NCBI GenBank assembly: GCA_023663865.1
Contig: JAMPGU010000005.1
Location: 1-64,000, forward strand
DNA: 64,000 bases
Origin: Clostridium sp.
Lineage (GTDB): Bacteria > Bacillota > Clostridia > Oscillospirales > Acutalibacteraceae
Reading direction: 5' to 3'
Translations under genes and position numbers: made by a program
Notes under the pieces: generated by a model
Seen by the model: the letters and a program-made list of their open reading frames with translations, nothing else
Databases searched by the model: none
What the model was told of the DNA's origin: nothing
In this document: positions 36,966-45,960 of the stretch, piece by piece
Numbering within the stretch: the stretch's first letter is position 1
Layout of the letters: every line of letters starts with the position of its first letter

Positions 36966-37274
36966 ATGATGAGCAGAAGATTACAGGACGATAATCTGGA
37001 CTTTTTATTTAAAGCTGTTTTAGCATTAGAGAATACGGATGAATGCTATGACTTTTTTGAGGATTTATGCACAATTCAGGAGTTGAAGGCAATCAGTCAA
37101 AGACTTGTTGTTGCAAAAATGCTTAGTGAAAAATGTGTTTATACAGATATAGTAAATGCTACCGGTGCATCTACAGCTACCATCAGCCGTGTTAATCGTT
37201 CACTTCAATATGGATGTGATGGTTATGATAAAATATTTGAAAGAATCAGAGAACAAGAAGACGATGAGTTATAA
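36966..37274 (+). CDS. YerC/YecD-family TrpR-like DNA-binding protein
   Basis: A 102-residue helical protein of the YerC/YecD family, related to the TrpR repressor. The signature is LCTIQELKAISQRL, then the HTH TDIVNATGASTATISRVNRSL (about 60-81). No ligand or target is known. The next gene starts inside its 3' end (11-bp overlap). Confidence 0.9.
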   Translation: MMSRRLQDDNLDFLFKAVLALENTDECYDFFEDLCTIQELKAISQRLVVAKMLSEKCVYTDIVNATGASTATISRVNRSLQYGCDGYDKIFERIREQEDDEL

Positions 37275-37986
37275 TATATTTGCTGCGTATTATGACAGAT
37301 TAACTGAAAATGTGGATTATAAGGTTAGAAGTGATTACATTTCTAACTTTTTTTCTAAATATAAAAGAAGTTGCAGGAATGTTCTTGACCTTGCCTGCGG
37401 AACAGGCAGTATTACAGAGTGCTTGACGGATAAGGGTTACAATGTGCTGGGAATAGATTTATCGAATGATATGCTGTCCATAGCTTCTGAAAAGTGTCCT
37501 GATGTCGGCTTTATCTGCGCAGATATGACTAATTTTAAACTGCACAAAAAGGTTGATGCTTGTATTTGCGGTCTGGATAGTATTAATCATTTGAAATCTA
37601 TTGAGGATGTAGGCAAATGCTTTTCCTGTGTTGCAGATTGCCTGAATGACGGAGGCTTATTCATATTTGACGTAAATACTGAATTTAAGCACGAGAATAT
37701 TCTTGCTGATAATACTTTTGTATTTGACGAAGATGATTTCTTTCTCAGCTGGGACAATGAATATCTCGGTGACGGAGCTGTCAGAATTTTACTGGACTTT
37801 TTTGTATTTAATGGTAAATCCTATGACAGATTCAGCGAAGAATTTACGGAAAAGGCTTATTCAGTAAGGGAATTAAAATCTAAATTAGCTTCCTTTGAAA
37901 TCATTGGTATATATGATGAGCTTACGGAGAACGAGCCAAAGGAAGATAGTGAAAGAATATATTTTGTATGTAAAAAGGTGAAATAA
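37264..37986 (+). CDS. Class I SAM-dependent methyltransferase
   Basis: A 240-residue methyltransferase. Motif I is VLDLACGTGSITECL (about 40-54), motif II GIDLSNDML, and post II FICADMTNF. Only Rossmann-core motifs are seen, and the substrate is unknown. ATG 37264 overlaps the yerC end; the longer frame from 37156 is a shadow. Its stop codon shares one base with the hslO start, so the three genes form a tight operon. Confidence 0.85.
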   Translation: MSYNIFAAYYDRLTENVDYKVRSDYISNFFSKYKRSCRNVLDLACGTGSITECLTDKGYNVLGIDLSNDMLSIASEKCPDVGFICADMTNFKLHKKVDACICGLDSINHLKSIEDVGKCFSCVADCLNDGGLFIFDVNTEFKHENILADNTFVFDEDDFFLSWDNEYLGDGAVRILLDFFVFNGKSYDRFSEEFTEKAYSVRELKSKLASFEIIGIYDELTENEPKEDSERIYFVCKKVK

Positions 37987-38855
37987 TGGGAAAGATAGTT
38001 AGATATATTACTGAGGATGGCAGTGCCTTTATCATCGCTGCGGATACTACCGATGTTGTTGCTAAGGCTGAGCAGATTCATACAACCTCAGCTGTTAATT
38101 CTGCTGCCTTGGGCAGACTTATGACTGCTGCGTCCATGATGGGCGATATGATGAAGGGTGAGGATGACAGCATTACACTCAGGCTGAACGGAGGCGGACC
38201 GGCAGGCTCCATTATTGCAGTTTCCGATAGCAGCGGTAATGTGAGAGGCTATGTGCAAAATCCGATTGTTGAAATTCCTTTAAATGAAAAAGGCAAATTA
38301 GATGTAAAAGGAACAGTAGGAACAAATGGTTATCTTTATGTAATGAAGGACATAGGATTAAAAGAGCCGTATATCAGCCAGACGGAAATCGTCAGCGGTG
38401 AGATTGCAGAGGATATCACAAATTATTATGTTAGTTCAGAGCAGACACCGACAGTTTGCGCGTTAGGTGTGCTTGTAGATAAGGATTTAACTGTTGCAAA
38501 ATCAGGCGGATTTCTTATTCAGCTTTTGCCATTTTGTCCTGATGAAATGATTGATAAGATTGAGTATGCGATGCAGTCAATTGAGCCGGTAACAACGATG
38601 CTCAGTAATGGTATGACCCCTGACGATATTGCGAAAACAGCAATGAAGGGAATTGAAATCAGCAAGCTGGATGAAAGCGAGATTGCGTATAAATGCAACT
38701 GCTCACGTGAAAGGGTAGAGGGCGCACTTATTTCAACCGGCAGGGAATCACTGGAGGAAATGATTAATGAGGGCGAAAATGTTAATGTTGAGTGTCACTT
38801 CTGTGAAAAGTCATACACATTTACCCCTGATGATATAAAGAAGCTTTTAAGTTGA
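37986..38855 (+). CDS. hslO: Redox-regulated chaperone Hsp33
   Basis: A 289-residue holdase activated by oxidation. The N-terminal domain has the NGGGPAGSI segment. The C-terminal zinc switch has C-x-C (KCNCSRERV) and C-x2-C (ECHFCEKSY), the four redox cysteines. Length is typical. It is translationally coupled to the methyltransferase. No terminator hairpin was seen before the tRNA promoter. Confidence 0.95.
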   Translation: MGKIVRYITEDGSAFIIAADTTDVVAKAEQIHTTSAVNSAALGRLMTAASMMGDMMKGEDDSITLRLNGGGPAGSIIAVSDSSGNVRGYVQNPIVEIPLNEKGKLDVKGTVGTNGYLYVMKDIGLKEPYISQTEIVSGEIAEDITNYYVSSEQTPTVCALGVLVDKDLTVAKSGGFLIQLLPFCPDEMIDKIEYAMQSIEPVTTMLSNGMTPDDIAKTAMKGIEISKLDESEIAYKCNCSRERVEGALISTGRESLEEMINEGENVNVECHFCEKSYTFTPDDIKKLLS

Positions 38856-38908
38856 TTTTATTGATTTTGAAGGAAATAAAAAAAGTTTTAAAAAGTTAAA
38901 AAAAAGTA

Positions 38909-38937
38909 TTGACTTTTCTTAACACTTATTGTATTAT
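38909..38937 (+). promoter_or_regulatory. Promoter of the tRNA cluster
   Basis: TTGACT, 17 bp, TATTAT, about 32 bp before the first tRNA. Confidence 0.8.
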
Positions 38938-38968
38938 ATAACACGTCGCAAGACCGCGACACACACGT

Positions 38969-39044
38969 GGGAGCATAGCTCAGCTGGGAGAGCATCTGCC
39001 TTACAAGCAGAGGGTCACAGGTTCGAGCCCTGTTGTTCCCACCA
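38969..39044 (+). tRNA. tRNA-Val (TAC)
   Basis: A full cloverleaf of 76 nt with an encoded CCA; the acceptor GGGAGCA pairs with TGTTCCC. Anticodon TAC reads GUA/GUG valine codons. Confidence 0.95.
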
Positions 39045-39047
39045 AAT

Positions 39048-39124
39048 GGCCCGGTAGTTCAGTTGGTTAGAACGCTAGCCTGTCACGCTAGAGGTCGACG
39101 GTTCGAGCCCGTTCCGGGTCGCCA
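39048..39124 (+). tRNA. tRNA-Asp (GTC)
   Basis: 77 nt with encoded CCA. Anticodon GTC in the CTGTCAC loop; the acceptor GGCCCGG pairs with CCGGGTC. Confidence 0.95.
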
Positions 39125-39129
39125 TTTGT

Positions 39130-39205
<76 letters not shown>

Positions 39206-39210
39206 CATAT

Positions 39211-39286
39211 GCGGATGTAGCTCACCCGGTAGAGCGCAACCTTGCCAAGGTTGAGGTAGCGAGTTCGAGCCTCGTCATCCGCTCCA
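39211..39286 (+). tRNA. tRNA-Gly (GCC)
   Basis: 76 nt with encoded CCA. Anticodon GCC; the acceptor GCGGATG pairs with CATCCGC. Confidence 0.95.
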
Positions 39287-39297
39287 TTGTTAACTAG

Positions 39298-39317
39298 GGC
39301 TTCTGTTGAAGCCTTTT
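39298..39317 (+). terminator. Short terminator between tRNA-Gly and tRNA-Cys
   Basis: A 6-bp stem (39298-39303 with 39308-39313), a TGTT loop and four T residues. It is weaker than the others and may be leaky. Confidence 0.6.
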
Positions 39318-39327
39318 ATATATAGAT

Positions 39328-39402
39328 GGCACCATAGCCAAGTGGTAAGGCAGAGCTCTGCAAAAGCTTTACGCCCCAGTTCAAATCTGGGTGGTGCCTC
39401 CA
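39328..39402 (+). tRNA. tRNA-Cys (GCA)
   Basis: 75 nt with encoded CCA. Anticodon GCA in the CTGCAAA loop; the acceptor GGCACCA pairs with TGGTGCC. It lies beyond a short terminator with no clear promoter of its own. Confidence 0.93.
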
Positions 39403-39407
39403 ATTTG

Positions 39408-39438
39408 AAAAGTCGCTTAATTGCGGCTTTTTCTTTTT
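39408..39438 (+). terminator. Terminator after the tRNA cluster
   Basis: A 9-bp stem with one G-U pair (39408-39416 with 39423-39431), then a T-rich run. Confidence 0.8.
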
Positions 39439-39477
39439 TTAATCTATTTTTTGTGACATCTTTTATTTGTAATTCTA

Positions 39478-39506
39478 TTGTAATATTTTATGTATTGTAT
39501 TATTAT
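39478..39506 (+). promoter_or_regulatory. Promoter of the arabinose operon
   Basis: TTGTAA, 17 bp, TATTAT, in a very AT-rich stretch; other -10-like hexamers (TATAAT at 39511) overlap, so the exact start is uncertain. Confidence 0.5.
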
Positions 39507-39537
39507 ATATTATAATATAAAATAATAATGATTTATT

Positions 39538-39553
39538 ATAATGTATACATTAT
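39538..39553 (+). promoter_or_regulatory. 16-bp perfect palindrome, candidate operator of the arabinose operon
   Basis: ATAATGTATACATTAT is self-complementary across all 16 bases. It ends 1 nt before the GAGAGG Shine-Dalgarno of the kinase gene and lies about 25 bp past the predicted transcript start. It is well placed for a roadblock repressor such as a GntR-type AraR. No regulator gene is in the window. Confidence 0.5.
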
Positions 39554-39567
39554 TGAGAGGTAGCTAT

Positions 39568-41145
39568 ATGGCTGATTATAAAATTGATGGCAGCGAGTCA
39601 TTGGGAATTGAGTTTGGCTCAACACGAATAAAAGCTGTTCTTGTTGATAAGGATTGCAATATTCTTGCAAGCGGAAGTCACGACTGGGAAAATCGCTTGG
39701 AGAATGGTATTTGGACCTATTCTCTTGACGATATATGGTCAGGATTGCAGGATGCTTATGCAAAGCTGAATCAGGATGTTTCTGATAAATATGGAATTAA
39801 AATAAAGAAATTGGCATCCTTGGGTTTTTCAGCAATGATGCACGGGTATCTTCCATTTAATGGTAATGGAGATTTGCTTGTGCCGTTTAGAACATGGCGC
39901 AATACGATAACCTCAAAGGCTGCCGAGCGTTTGACAAAGCTATTTAACTTTAATATTCCGCAGCGCTGGAGCATTGCTCATTTATATCAGGCAGTGCTGA
40001 ATAAAGAGGAGCATACAAAGGATATTTCTTACATCACAACCTTAGCTGGATATATTCATTGGAAGCTGTCAGGTAAAAAGGTTCTTGGTGTAGGAGAGGC
40101 ATCCGGTATGTTTCCGATTGACAGCGATAAGAATGATTATAACGCTGATATGATTTCCAAGTTTAATGACTTGGAAGATATCAAATGCTTTGATTGGAAT
40201 TTGAAGGATATTTTGCCCAAGGTGCTGTCCGCCGGTGAAGATGCAGGTGTTTTAACCCCGGAGGGTGCTAAGCTTCTTGATCCTTCCGGTGAGCTGGAAG
40301 CCGGTGCAGTTATGTGTCCGCCTGAAGGTGATGCCGGTACTGGAATGGTAGCTACAAATGCCGTAACTGTCAGAACAGGTAATGTATCTGCCGGTACCTC
40401 TATTTTTTCAATGGTAGTGCTTGATAAGCAGCTTGAAAATGTTTATGAAGAAATTGATATGGTTACCACGCCGACAGGCAGTCCTGTGGCTATGGTACAC
40501 TGCAATAACTGCTGTACGGATTTAGACTACTGGGTAAAGCTTTTCATTGAGTTTTCGAAGCTTTCAGGCAATACGTTATCCAAGCCGCAGATATATGATA
40601 TGCTTTATAATGCTGCACTTGATGCGGATTCAGACTGCGGCGGCTTAGTGTCATACAATTATTTTTCTGGTGAGCCTGTCACAAAAACGGATGCAGGAAG
40701 ACCTTTATTCATCAGAACAGAGAATTGTGAGTTTAATTTAGCGAACTTTATGAGAGCGCAGATTTACTCCACAATGGCAACGCTAAAAATCGGTATGGAA
40801 ATACTTGAAAAAGAAAATGTCAAAATTGATTGTCTTACCGGACATGGTGGTCTATTCAAAACACCTGTGGTTGGTCAAAAGCTGATGGCGGGTGCTGTAA
40901 ATTCTCCGATTTCTGTTATGGAAACTGCCGGTGAAGGCGGAGCTTGGGGAATGGCAATTCTTGCAAGATATGCGATTGACAATGATGGTGAAGCACTTGA
41001 GAGCTATTTAAATAACAAAGTATTCAGCAAATGCAAAGTAACAACAATTGCTCCCGATTTAAAGGATGTTGAAGGCTTTAAAAAATATATGAATTTGTAT
41101 AAAAAGGGCTTGTCTGTAGAGAAAGCTGCAATAGAAAATGTATAA
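39568..41145 (+). CDS. FGGY-family carbohydrate kinase, probable L-ribulokinase
   Basis: A 525-residue FGGY kinase. The N-terminal phosphate loop is [15 protein letters not shown] (about 13-27). [13 protein letters not shown] resembles the second phosphate region, and [16 protein letters not shown] and [15 protein letters not shown] lie in the C-terminal ATP domain. It is not closely like classical AraB, but genes for AraA and AraD follow directly. It probably makes L-ribulose 5-phosphate from L-ribulose. A D-xylulose kinase role cannot be excluded. ATG 39568 after GAGAGG is preferred over ATG 39541, which lies in the palindrome. Confidence 0.8.
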   Translation: MADYKIDGSESLGIEFGSTRIKAVLVDKDCNILASGSHDWENRLENGIWTYSLDDIWSGLQDAYAKLNQDVSDKYGIKIKKLASLGFSAMMHGYLPFNGNGDLLVPFRTWRNTITSKAAERLTKLFNFNIPQRWSIAHLYQAVLNKEEHTKDISYITTLAGYIHWKLSGKKVLGVGEASGMFPIDSDKNDYNADMISKFNDLEDIKCFDWNLKDILPKVLSAGEDAGVLTPEGAKLLDPSGELEAGAVMCPPEGDAGTGMVATNAVTVRTGNVSAGTSIFSMVVLDKQLENVYEEIDMVTTPTGSPVAMVHCNNCCTDLDYWVKLFIEFSKLSGNTLSKPQIYDMLYNAALDADSDCGGLVSYNYFSGEPVTKTDAGRPLFIRTENCEFNLANFMRAQIYSTMATLKIGMEILEKENVKIDCLTGHGGLFKTPVVGQKLMAGAVNSPISVMETAGEGGAWGMAILARYAIDNDGEALESYLNNKVFSKCKVTTIAPDLKDVEGFKKYMNLYKKGLSVEKAAIENV

Positions 41146-41157
41146 AGGAGTTAAATT

Positions 41158-42630
41158 ATGGCTATTAAAGATTATGAATTTTGGTTTGTTGTTGGAACAC
41201 AGCATTTGTATGGAACAGAGATTTTTGATGAAATTAATTCTCACGCTGCAGAAATGGCTGAGGAATGGAGCAAAAAGCTTCCATGCAAGGTTGTTGCAAA
41301 GCCTTGCGTTAAGACCTCAACAGAAATTTTGAATATTATGCAGGAGGTTAATAATACACCGAACTGTGCAGGTGTTATTACCTGGATGCATACCTTCTCA
41401 CCATCAAAGATGTGGATTGCAGGCTTGAACGCACTTAACAAGCCCTATATGCATGTTAATACACAATATAATCGCGATATCCCTTGGGCTGATATTGATA
41501 TGGACTTTATGAACCTGAACCAGTCTGCTCACGGTGACAGAGAGCATGGTTATATCCACGCTAGAATGCGTAAAAAGGTAAAGGTGGCTGCAGGCTACTG
41601 GAAGGATGAAGAATTTCAGGATAAGATTGCTGTTTGGATGCGTGCAGCTGTAGGTGCAGCTGAATCACGCAAGCTCAGAGTTCTTCGTATTTCTGACAAT
41701 ATGAGAAATGTTGCTGTAACTGACGGTGATAAAATCGAGGCACAAATCAAGCTTGGATGGCAGGTTGACCATTATGGTGTTGGTGACATTATAAAATATG
41801 TCAATGCTGTTACGGAAGAAGAGATTGATGCACAAATCGCTGAATATGAAAACTGCTATGATATGGATACAGATAACATTGATGCTGTTCGCTATCAGGC
41901 AAGAGAAGAGGTTGCATTAAAGAAATTTCTTGATGAGGGCGGTTTTGGTGCTTTTCATACCAATTTTGAAGATTTACAGGAGCTTAGACAGCTTCCGGGT
42001 CTTGCAGCGCAGGACCTTATGAGACAGGGCTATGGCTTCGGTGCGGAGGGTGACTGGAAGGTTGCTGCAATGACCAGAGTTATGAAGCTGATGGCTGAGG
42101 GTATGAACGGCGGTACAGCCTTTATGGAGGACTACACATATCACTTTGAGCCGGGTAATGAAATGCTTCTTGGTTCTCATATGCTGGAGGTTTGTCCTAC
42201 AATTGCTCAGAATAAGCCTAAAATTCAGGTTCATCCGCTTGGAATCGGTGATAGGGAAGATCCTGCAAGATTGGTATTCAAGGCACAGACCGGTGACGCA
42301 ATTGTTGTAACCTTGGTTGATATGGGCGACAGACTCAGAATGATTGTTAATGATGTTGAGTGTAAAGAGCAGACAAATGATATGCCTAAACTTCCGGTTG
42401 CCGGTGTTTTGTGGAAACCGCTTCCTTGCCTCCAGACCTCAGCAGAGGCATGGATGTATGCAGGCGGTGCGCATCATTCAGTGCTTTCATATACACTGAC
42501 TGCTGAACATATGCGTGACTTTGCAGAGATTATGGGAATTGAATTTATCCATATTAATAAGGATACAGAAATAAATGCATTCAAGAAAGAATTATTCTAT
42601 AATGATGTTGCCTATAAGCTTGGAATGTAA
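41158..42630 (+). CDS. araA: L-arabinose isomerase
   Basis: A 490-residue isomerase of L-arabinose to L-ribulose with a Mn-dependent active site. It starts DYEFWFVVGTQHLYG, the diagnostic AraA N-terminus. Further conserved parts are ITWMHTFSPSKMWI, HTNFEDLQELRQLPGLAAQDLM, and FMEDYTYHFEPGNE with the catalytic Glu and His. Length is typical. Shine-Dalgarno AGGAG. It follows the kinase after 12 bp. Confidence 0.97.
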   Translation: MAIKDYEFWFVVGTQHLYGTEIFDEINSHAAEMAEEWSKKLPCKVVAKPCVKTSTEILNIMQEVNNTPNCAGVITWMHTFSPSKMWIAGLNALNKPYMHVNTQYNRDIPWADIDMDFMNLNQSAHGDREHGYIHARMRKKVKVAAGYWKDEEFQDKIAVWMRAAVGAAESRKLRVLRISDNMRNVAVTDGDKIEAQIKLGWQVDHYGVGDIIKYVNAVTEEEIDAQIAEYENCYDMDTDNIDAVRYQAREEVALKKFLDEGGFGAFHTNFEDLQELRQLPGLAAQDLMRQGYGFGAEGDWKVAAMTRVMKLMAEGMNGGTAFMEDYTYHFEPGNEMLLGSHMLEVCPTIAQNKPKIQVHPLGIGDREDPARLVFKAQTGDAIVVTLVDMGDRLRMIVNDVECKEQTNDMPKLPVAGVLWKPLPCLQTSAEAWMYAGGAHHSVLSYTLTAEHMRDFAEIMGIEFIHINKDTEINAFKKELFYNDVAYKLGM

Positions 42631-42642
42631 GGGGAGTTAATT

Positions 42643-43350
42643 ATGTTAGAAGAATTGAAAGAAAAGGTTTTTGAAGCGAATTTACAGCTTGTAAAATATA
42701 ATTTGGTTGTTCTGACATGGGGCAATGTATCTGCCATAGACAGAGAAACAGGTCTTTTCGTAATAAAACCATCCGGCGTACCATATGATAAAATGAAAGC
42801 CAGTGATATGGTCGTTATGGATTTGGAGGGTAATAAAGTAGAGGGTGACTTAAATCCGTCTTCAGATACGCCGACTCATCTTGAGCTTTACCGCAATTAT
42901 AAGAATATTGGCGGAATTGTTCATACACATTCCTCTTGGGCTTGTGCATGGGCGCAGGCAGGCAGAGATATTAAAGCCTATGGTACAACACATGCCGATT
43001 TTGCAAATGGAGATATTCCGTGTGCAAGAGGCCTGACACAAGCAGAGGTTGAGGGTGAATATGAGCTGAACACGGGTAAGGTTATCGTGGAAGAATTTAC
43101 TAAAAGAAATATCACGCCCGATGAATGTCCGGCTGTTTTAATTCATAGGCATGGTCCTTTCGCTTGGGGAAAGGATGCTTTTAAAGCTGTTGAAAATGCA
43201 TTAATTCTTGAGGAAATTGCCAAAATGGCTGTTCGTACGGAAGAGATTGCATCACACAGTAATGATTCTGATATTGGAATTGAACAATATTTGCTTGACA
43301 AGCATTACCAGCGCAAGCATGGTGCGAATGCTTATTATGGTCAAAAGTAG
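42643..43350 (+). CDS. araD: L-ribulose-5-phosphate 4-epimerase
   Basis: A 235-residue class II aldolase-fold epimerase forming D-xylulose 5-phosphate. The zinc ligands lie in [18 protein letters not shown] and the later [10 protein letters not shown]. The N-terminal [11 protein letters not shown] and [11 protein letters not shown] bind phosphate. It completes the arabinose-to-pentose-phosphate route with the two genes upstream. No terminator separates it from the next gene, 18 bp away. Confidence 0.96.
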   Translation: MLEELKEKVFEANLQLVKYNLVVLTWGNVSAIDRETGLFVIKPSGVPYDKMKASDMVVMDLEGNKVEGDLNPSSDTPTHLELYRNYKNIGGIVHTHSSWACAWAQAGRDIKAYGTTHADFANGDIPCARGLTQAEVEGEYELNTGKVIVEEFTKRNITPDECPAVLIHRHGPFAWGKDAFKAVENALILEEIAKMAVRTEEIASHSNDSDIGIEQYLLDKHYQRKHGANAYYGQK

Positions 43351-43368
43351 AAAGGTAGGGGAAATATT

Positions 43369-45030
43369 GTGAAAAAGAGATTATCATTTGTTATTTCAGT
43401 TGCTGCAGCAATGATGTGTCTGTTATTTGCATTTAACGCATATGCTGATGAAGAACAGCCTGTGGTTATTGCTTTAGATGCAAGTAATACTGTTGTTTCG
43501 CTTAGCAGTGAATCATATACTTATAACGGCAAGGCGCATACACCTAAGGTTACTGTTATTTATAATGAAGAGACTTTAGTTGAAGATACAGATTATACGG
43601 TTGAATATCAGAATAATAACAATGCCGGCACGGCTAAGGCTGTTGTTACAGGTGTGGGTAATTATTCCGGAAGCATCAGTAAGAGCTTCAAAATCAATGC
43701 GAAATCCATTAAGCCGTCAGTGTCCTTAAAATACAGTTCAACAACCTATACAGGAAAGGCATTGAAGCCGACTGTTACAGTTAAAGACGGTTCTACAAAG
43801 CTGGGTTCTTCCGATTATTCTGTATCCTATAAGAACAATACAAAACCGGGCATTGCAACTGTTACAATAAATGGTAAGGGCAATTATAAATTTTCTGCAA
43901 CAAAGACATTCAAGATTACGCCAAAGGCTGTATCCGGCTTTAAAATGAAAAGTAATGATACAACATCAATTACACTTTCCTGGAGCAAAATGAGCGATAT
44001 AAGCCAGTATAGAGTGTATGTTTATGATAAGAGCAAAAAGGATTACAAGTATGTTGCCACAACTACTTCAACCTCATATAAAGTAAAAAAACTTACTGCA
44101 GGAAAGGCATATACATATAGAATTCGTGCAGTAAAAAAGGTTGATGATAAGTATGTTTATGGAAGCTATACAAAATGTCAGGCAGCAACGAAGCCAAAGT
44201 CAACCACACTGACTTCCGTTACTAAAAGCGGAACAACATTAAAGGCTAAATGGAACAAGGTTAACTGTTCAGGATACTTGCTTTTCTATTCAACGGATTC
44301 CAGCTTTAAGAAAAATGTAAAATATGTAACAATAAGCGGCGGTTCGAAAACATCCTATTCTATCAAAAAGCTGAATAAGAAAAGCACATATTATTGTAAA
44401 GTTCAGCCGTACACATTGGATGTAAATAAGAAGAAGCATTATGCATCTAAGAGTGCTAAGTTAAGCACAAATTACGGTAACTTATATGCTTCATATTCTT
44501 CAAATTATGTAAACAATGCGAACAGAACAACAAACCTTCAGCTTGCATCTAAAGCTATAGATGGAACAGTTGTTAAGCCCGGAGAGACCTTCTCATTCAA
44601 CAAGGTTGTTGGTCAGAGGACTTCAGCAAAAGGCTATAAGCCGGCACCGATTTTTGCCGGTTCAGGCGTTGAGGACGGAGTTGGCGGCGGCATCTGTCAG
44701 GTTGCATCTACAATGTTCAATACTGCATTAAATGCCAATGTTAAAATTACAGAAAGACATCAGCATAATCAGAGAGTAGCTTATGTTCCTCTCGGACGTG
44801 ATGCAGCGATTTATTGGGGTTCTCAGGATTTTAAATGGACCAATAATACAAAGTATCCAATTAAAATTAAAATGACTGTAAGCAACGGTACAATTACCTG
44901 TAAGTTTTATACAAGTACCGAAGTTTCACCAAAGAAGGTATCCTTAAAGGTTACCCAAAGCGGCAAAAACTTTACGTTAAAAAGAACGGTTAACGGCAAA
45001 GTAAATTACAGCTGTAAGTCAAAATATTAA
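43369..45030 (+). CDS. Secreted protein with Ig-like, FN3 and VanW domains
   Basis: A 553-residue exported protein. The signal peptide is about 1-26, cut near AYA-DEE. Two bacterial Ig-like repeats (about 45-110 and 120-185) share TYNGKAHTPKVTV / TYTGKALKPTVTV and end GNYSGSISKSFKI / GNYKFSATKTFKI. Two FN3-like domains follow (about 190-280 and 283-370). The VanW domain (about 375-500) has PGETFSFN, GVGGGICQVASTMFN and RHQHNQRVAYVP. No cell-wall anchor was seen. VanW is known from vancomycin clusters, but its role is unclear. GTG start with GTAGGGG upstream. It is likely transcribed with araD; the link to arabinose is only positional. Confidence 0.85.
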   Translation: MKKRLSFVISVAAAMMCLLFAFNAYADEEQPVVIALDASNTVVSLSSESYTYNGKAHTPKVTVIYNEETLVEDTDYTVEYQNNNNAGTAKAVVTGVGNYSGSISKSFKINAKSIKPSVSLKYSSTTYTGKALKPTVTVKDGSTKLGSSDYSVSYKNNTKPGIATVTINGKGNYKFSATKTFKITPKAVSGFKMKSNDTTSITLSWSKMSDISQYRVYVYDKSKKDYKYVATTTSTSYKVKKLTAGKAYTYRIRAVKKVDDKYVYGSYTKCQAATKPKSTTLTSVTKSGTTLKAKWNKVNCSGYLLFYSTDSSFKKNVKYVTISGGSKTSYSIKKLNKKSTYYCKVQPYTLDVNKKKHYASKSAKLSTNYGNLYASYSSNYVNNANRTTNLQLASKAIDGTVVKPGETFSFNKVVGQRTSAKGYKPAPIFAGSGVEDGVGGGICQVASTMFNTALNANVKITERHQHNQRVAYVPLGRDAAIYWGSQDFKWTNNTKYPIKIKMTVSNGTITCKFYTSTEVSPKKVSLKVTQSGKNFTLKRTVNGKVNYSCKSKY

Positions 45031-45040
45031 TATACTTATA

Positions 45041-45087
45041 AAATAAAGAGACAAGAATTGCTTTTGTACATTCTTGTCTCTTTATTT
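45041..45087. terminator. Strong bidirectional terminator
   Basis: An 18-bp perfect stem (45041-45058 with 45070-45087) with an 11-nt loop, between the convergent VanW and YczE-like genes. Confidence 0.9.
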
Positions 45088-45108
45088 ATGTTTTGAGTTT
45101 ACGGAATA

Positions 45109-45792
45109 TTAATCTTTATTTATGGCTTTTTTATCTTGTTGAGAAAACAATTTTTTAGGTAAAAAGGAAAGTATCTTGGTTAAAAATTTTGTTATTAAAC
45201 CAACAATAAGAGCAGCAATAATTGTGCCCTCGCGAACGCCTTTAAGTTTGGAGAAGAAAATCAGTGACAGCACTGCTGCTGTAATGCACATAGATGCATC
45301 AAATATGACCTTTGTATTTCCGAAGTTTTTATTAAAGGTGTTTACTATGGAGCGAACAAATGATTCACCGGGAAGCATTGCCACATCTGCAATCACTTCC
45401 AAATACACGCCAATTGCCAAAATTACGCATCCAAGAAGCAGTGCCAGCAGCTTAATAGGGTAGGATGCTGGTTTCATATTTTTTAACAAAAACATTGTGA
45501 AATCAATAAAATAACCAAAAGCAATGGAAACCGGTAATTGTATTAAGTCCTGTGGCTTGAAGTTTTTTCGCAAAATGATGAGTTGTAGAACAACTAAAAA
45601 CACACTGAATATGATTGTGAATTCACCAAGTGATAATGAAAACTTTAGACTTAATACATATGGAATGGCAGAGATAGGGGAGGTGCCTAATTCTGCCTTT
45701 GTAATGAAGCTGACACCAAAGGAGCTGATAAACAGCCCTATGATAAATACTATATATCTTTTTATTAAATCCATTCGTTCTGTCTTTTTCAA
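45109..45792 (-). CDS. YczE/YitT-like integral membrane protein
   Basis: A 227-residue protein with about five membrane helices. It begins with a basic stretch and the segment FGVSFITKAELGTSPISAIPY, typical of the YczE/YyaS (DUF6198) family. The family's role is unknown; B. subtilis YczE lies near surfactin genes. Shine-Dalgarno GAGG precedes the ATG. About 165 bp separate it from the next minus-strand gene; that gap holds a terminator for the neighbour. Confidence 0.8.
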   Translation of the reverse strand: MKKTERMDLIKRYIVFIIGLFISSFGVSFITKAELGTSPISAIPYVLSLKFSLSLGEFTIIFSVFLVVLQLIILRKNFKPQDLIQLPVSIAFGYFIDFTMFLLKNMKPASYPIKLLALLLGCVILAIGVYLEVIADVAMLPGESFVRSIVNTFNKNFGNTKVIFDASMCITAAVLSLIFFSKLKGVREGTIIAALIVGLITKFLTKILSFLPKKLFSQQDKKAINKD

Positions 45793-45925
45793 TAATTATC
45801 CTCCTCGCATATATTTATTTGTCTAATCTCTAAAAATCTAACGATATTTTATCACTGTACTTTTGCCATTTCAATAGCCAATGTGCATAAAATCATAATG
45901 CTGAAAGCTGCAATTATTGACGCAT

Positions 45926-45960
45926 GAAAAAATAACCTCAGCAAAGCTGAGGCTATTTTT
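45926..45960 (-). terminator. Terminator of the lipoprotein gene
   Basis: A 7-bp GC-rich core (45936-45942 with 45946-45952) extended by A-T pairs, with a U-tract on the minus strand. Confidence 0.85.

Noticed and set aside
39306..39515. 69-residue frame spanning tRNA-Cys
   Set aside because: It runs through the tRNA and a terminator.
39498..39540. AT repeats (TATTATATATTATAATAT) as a repeat element
   Set aside because: Ordinary AT-rich promoter DNA without unit structure.
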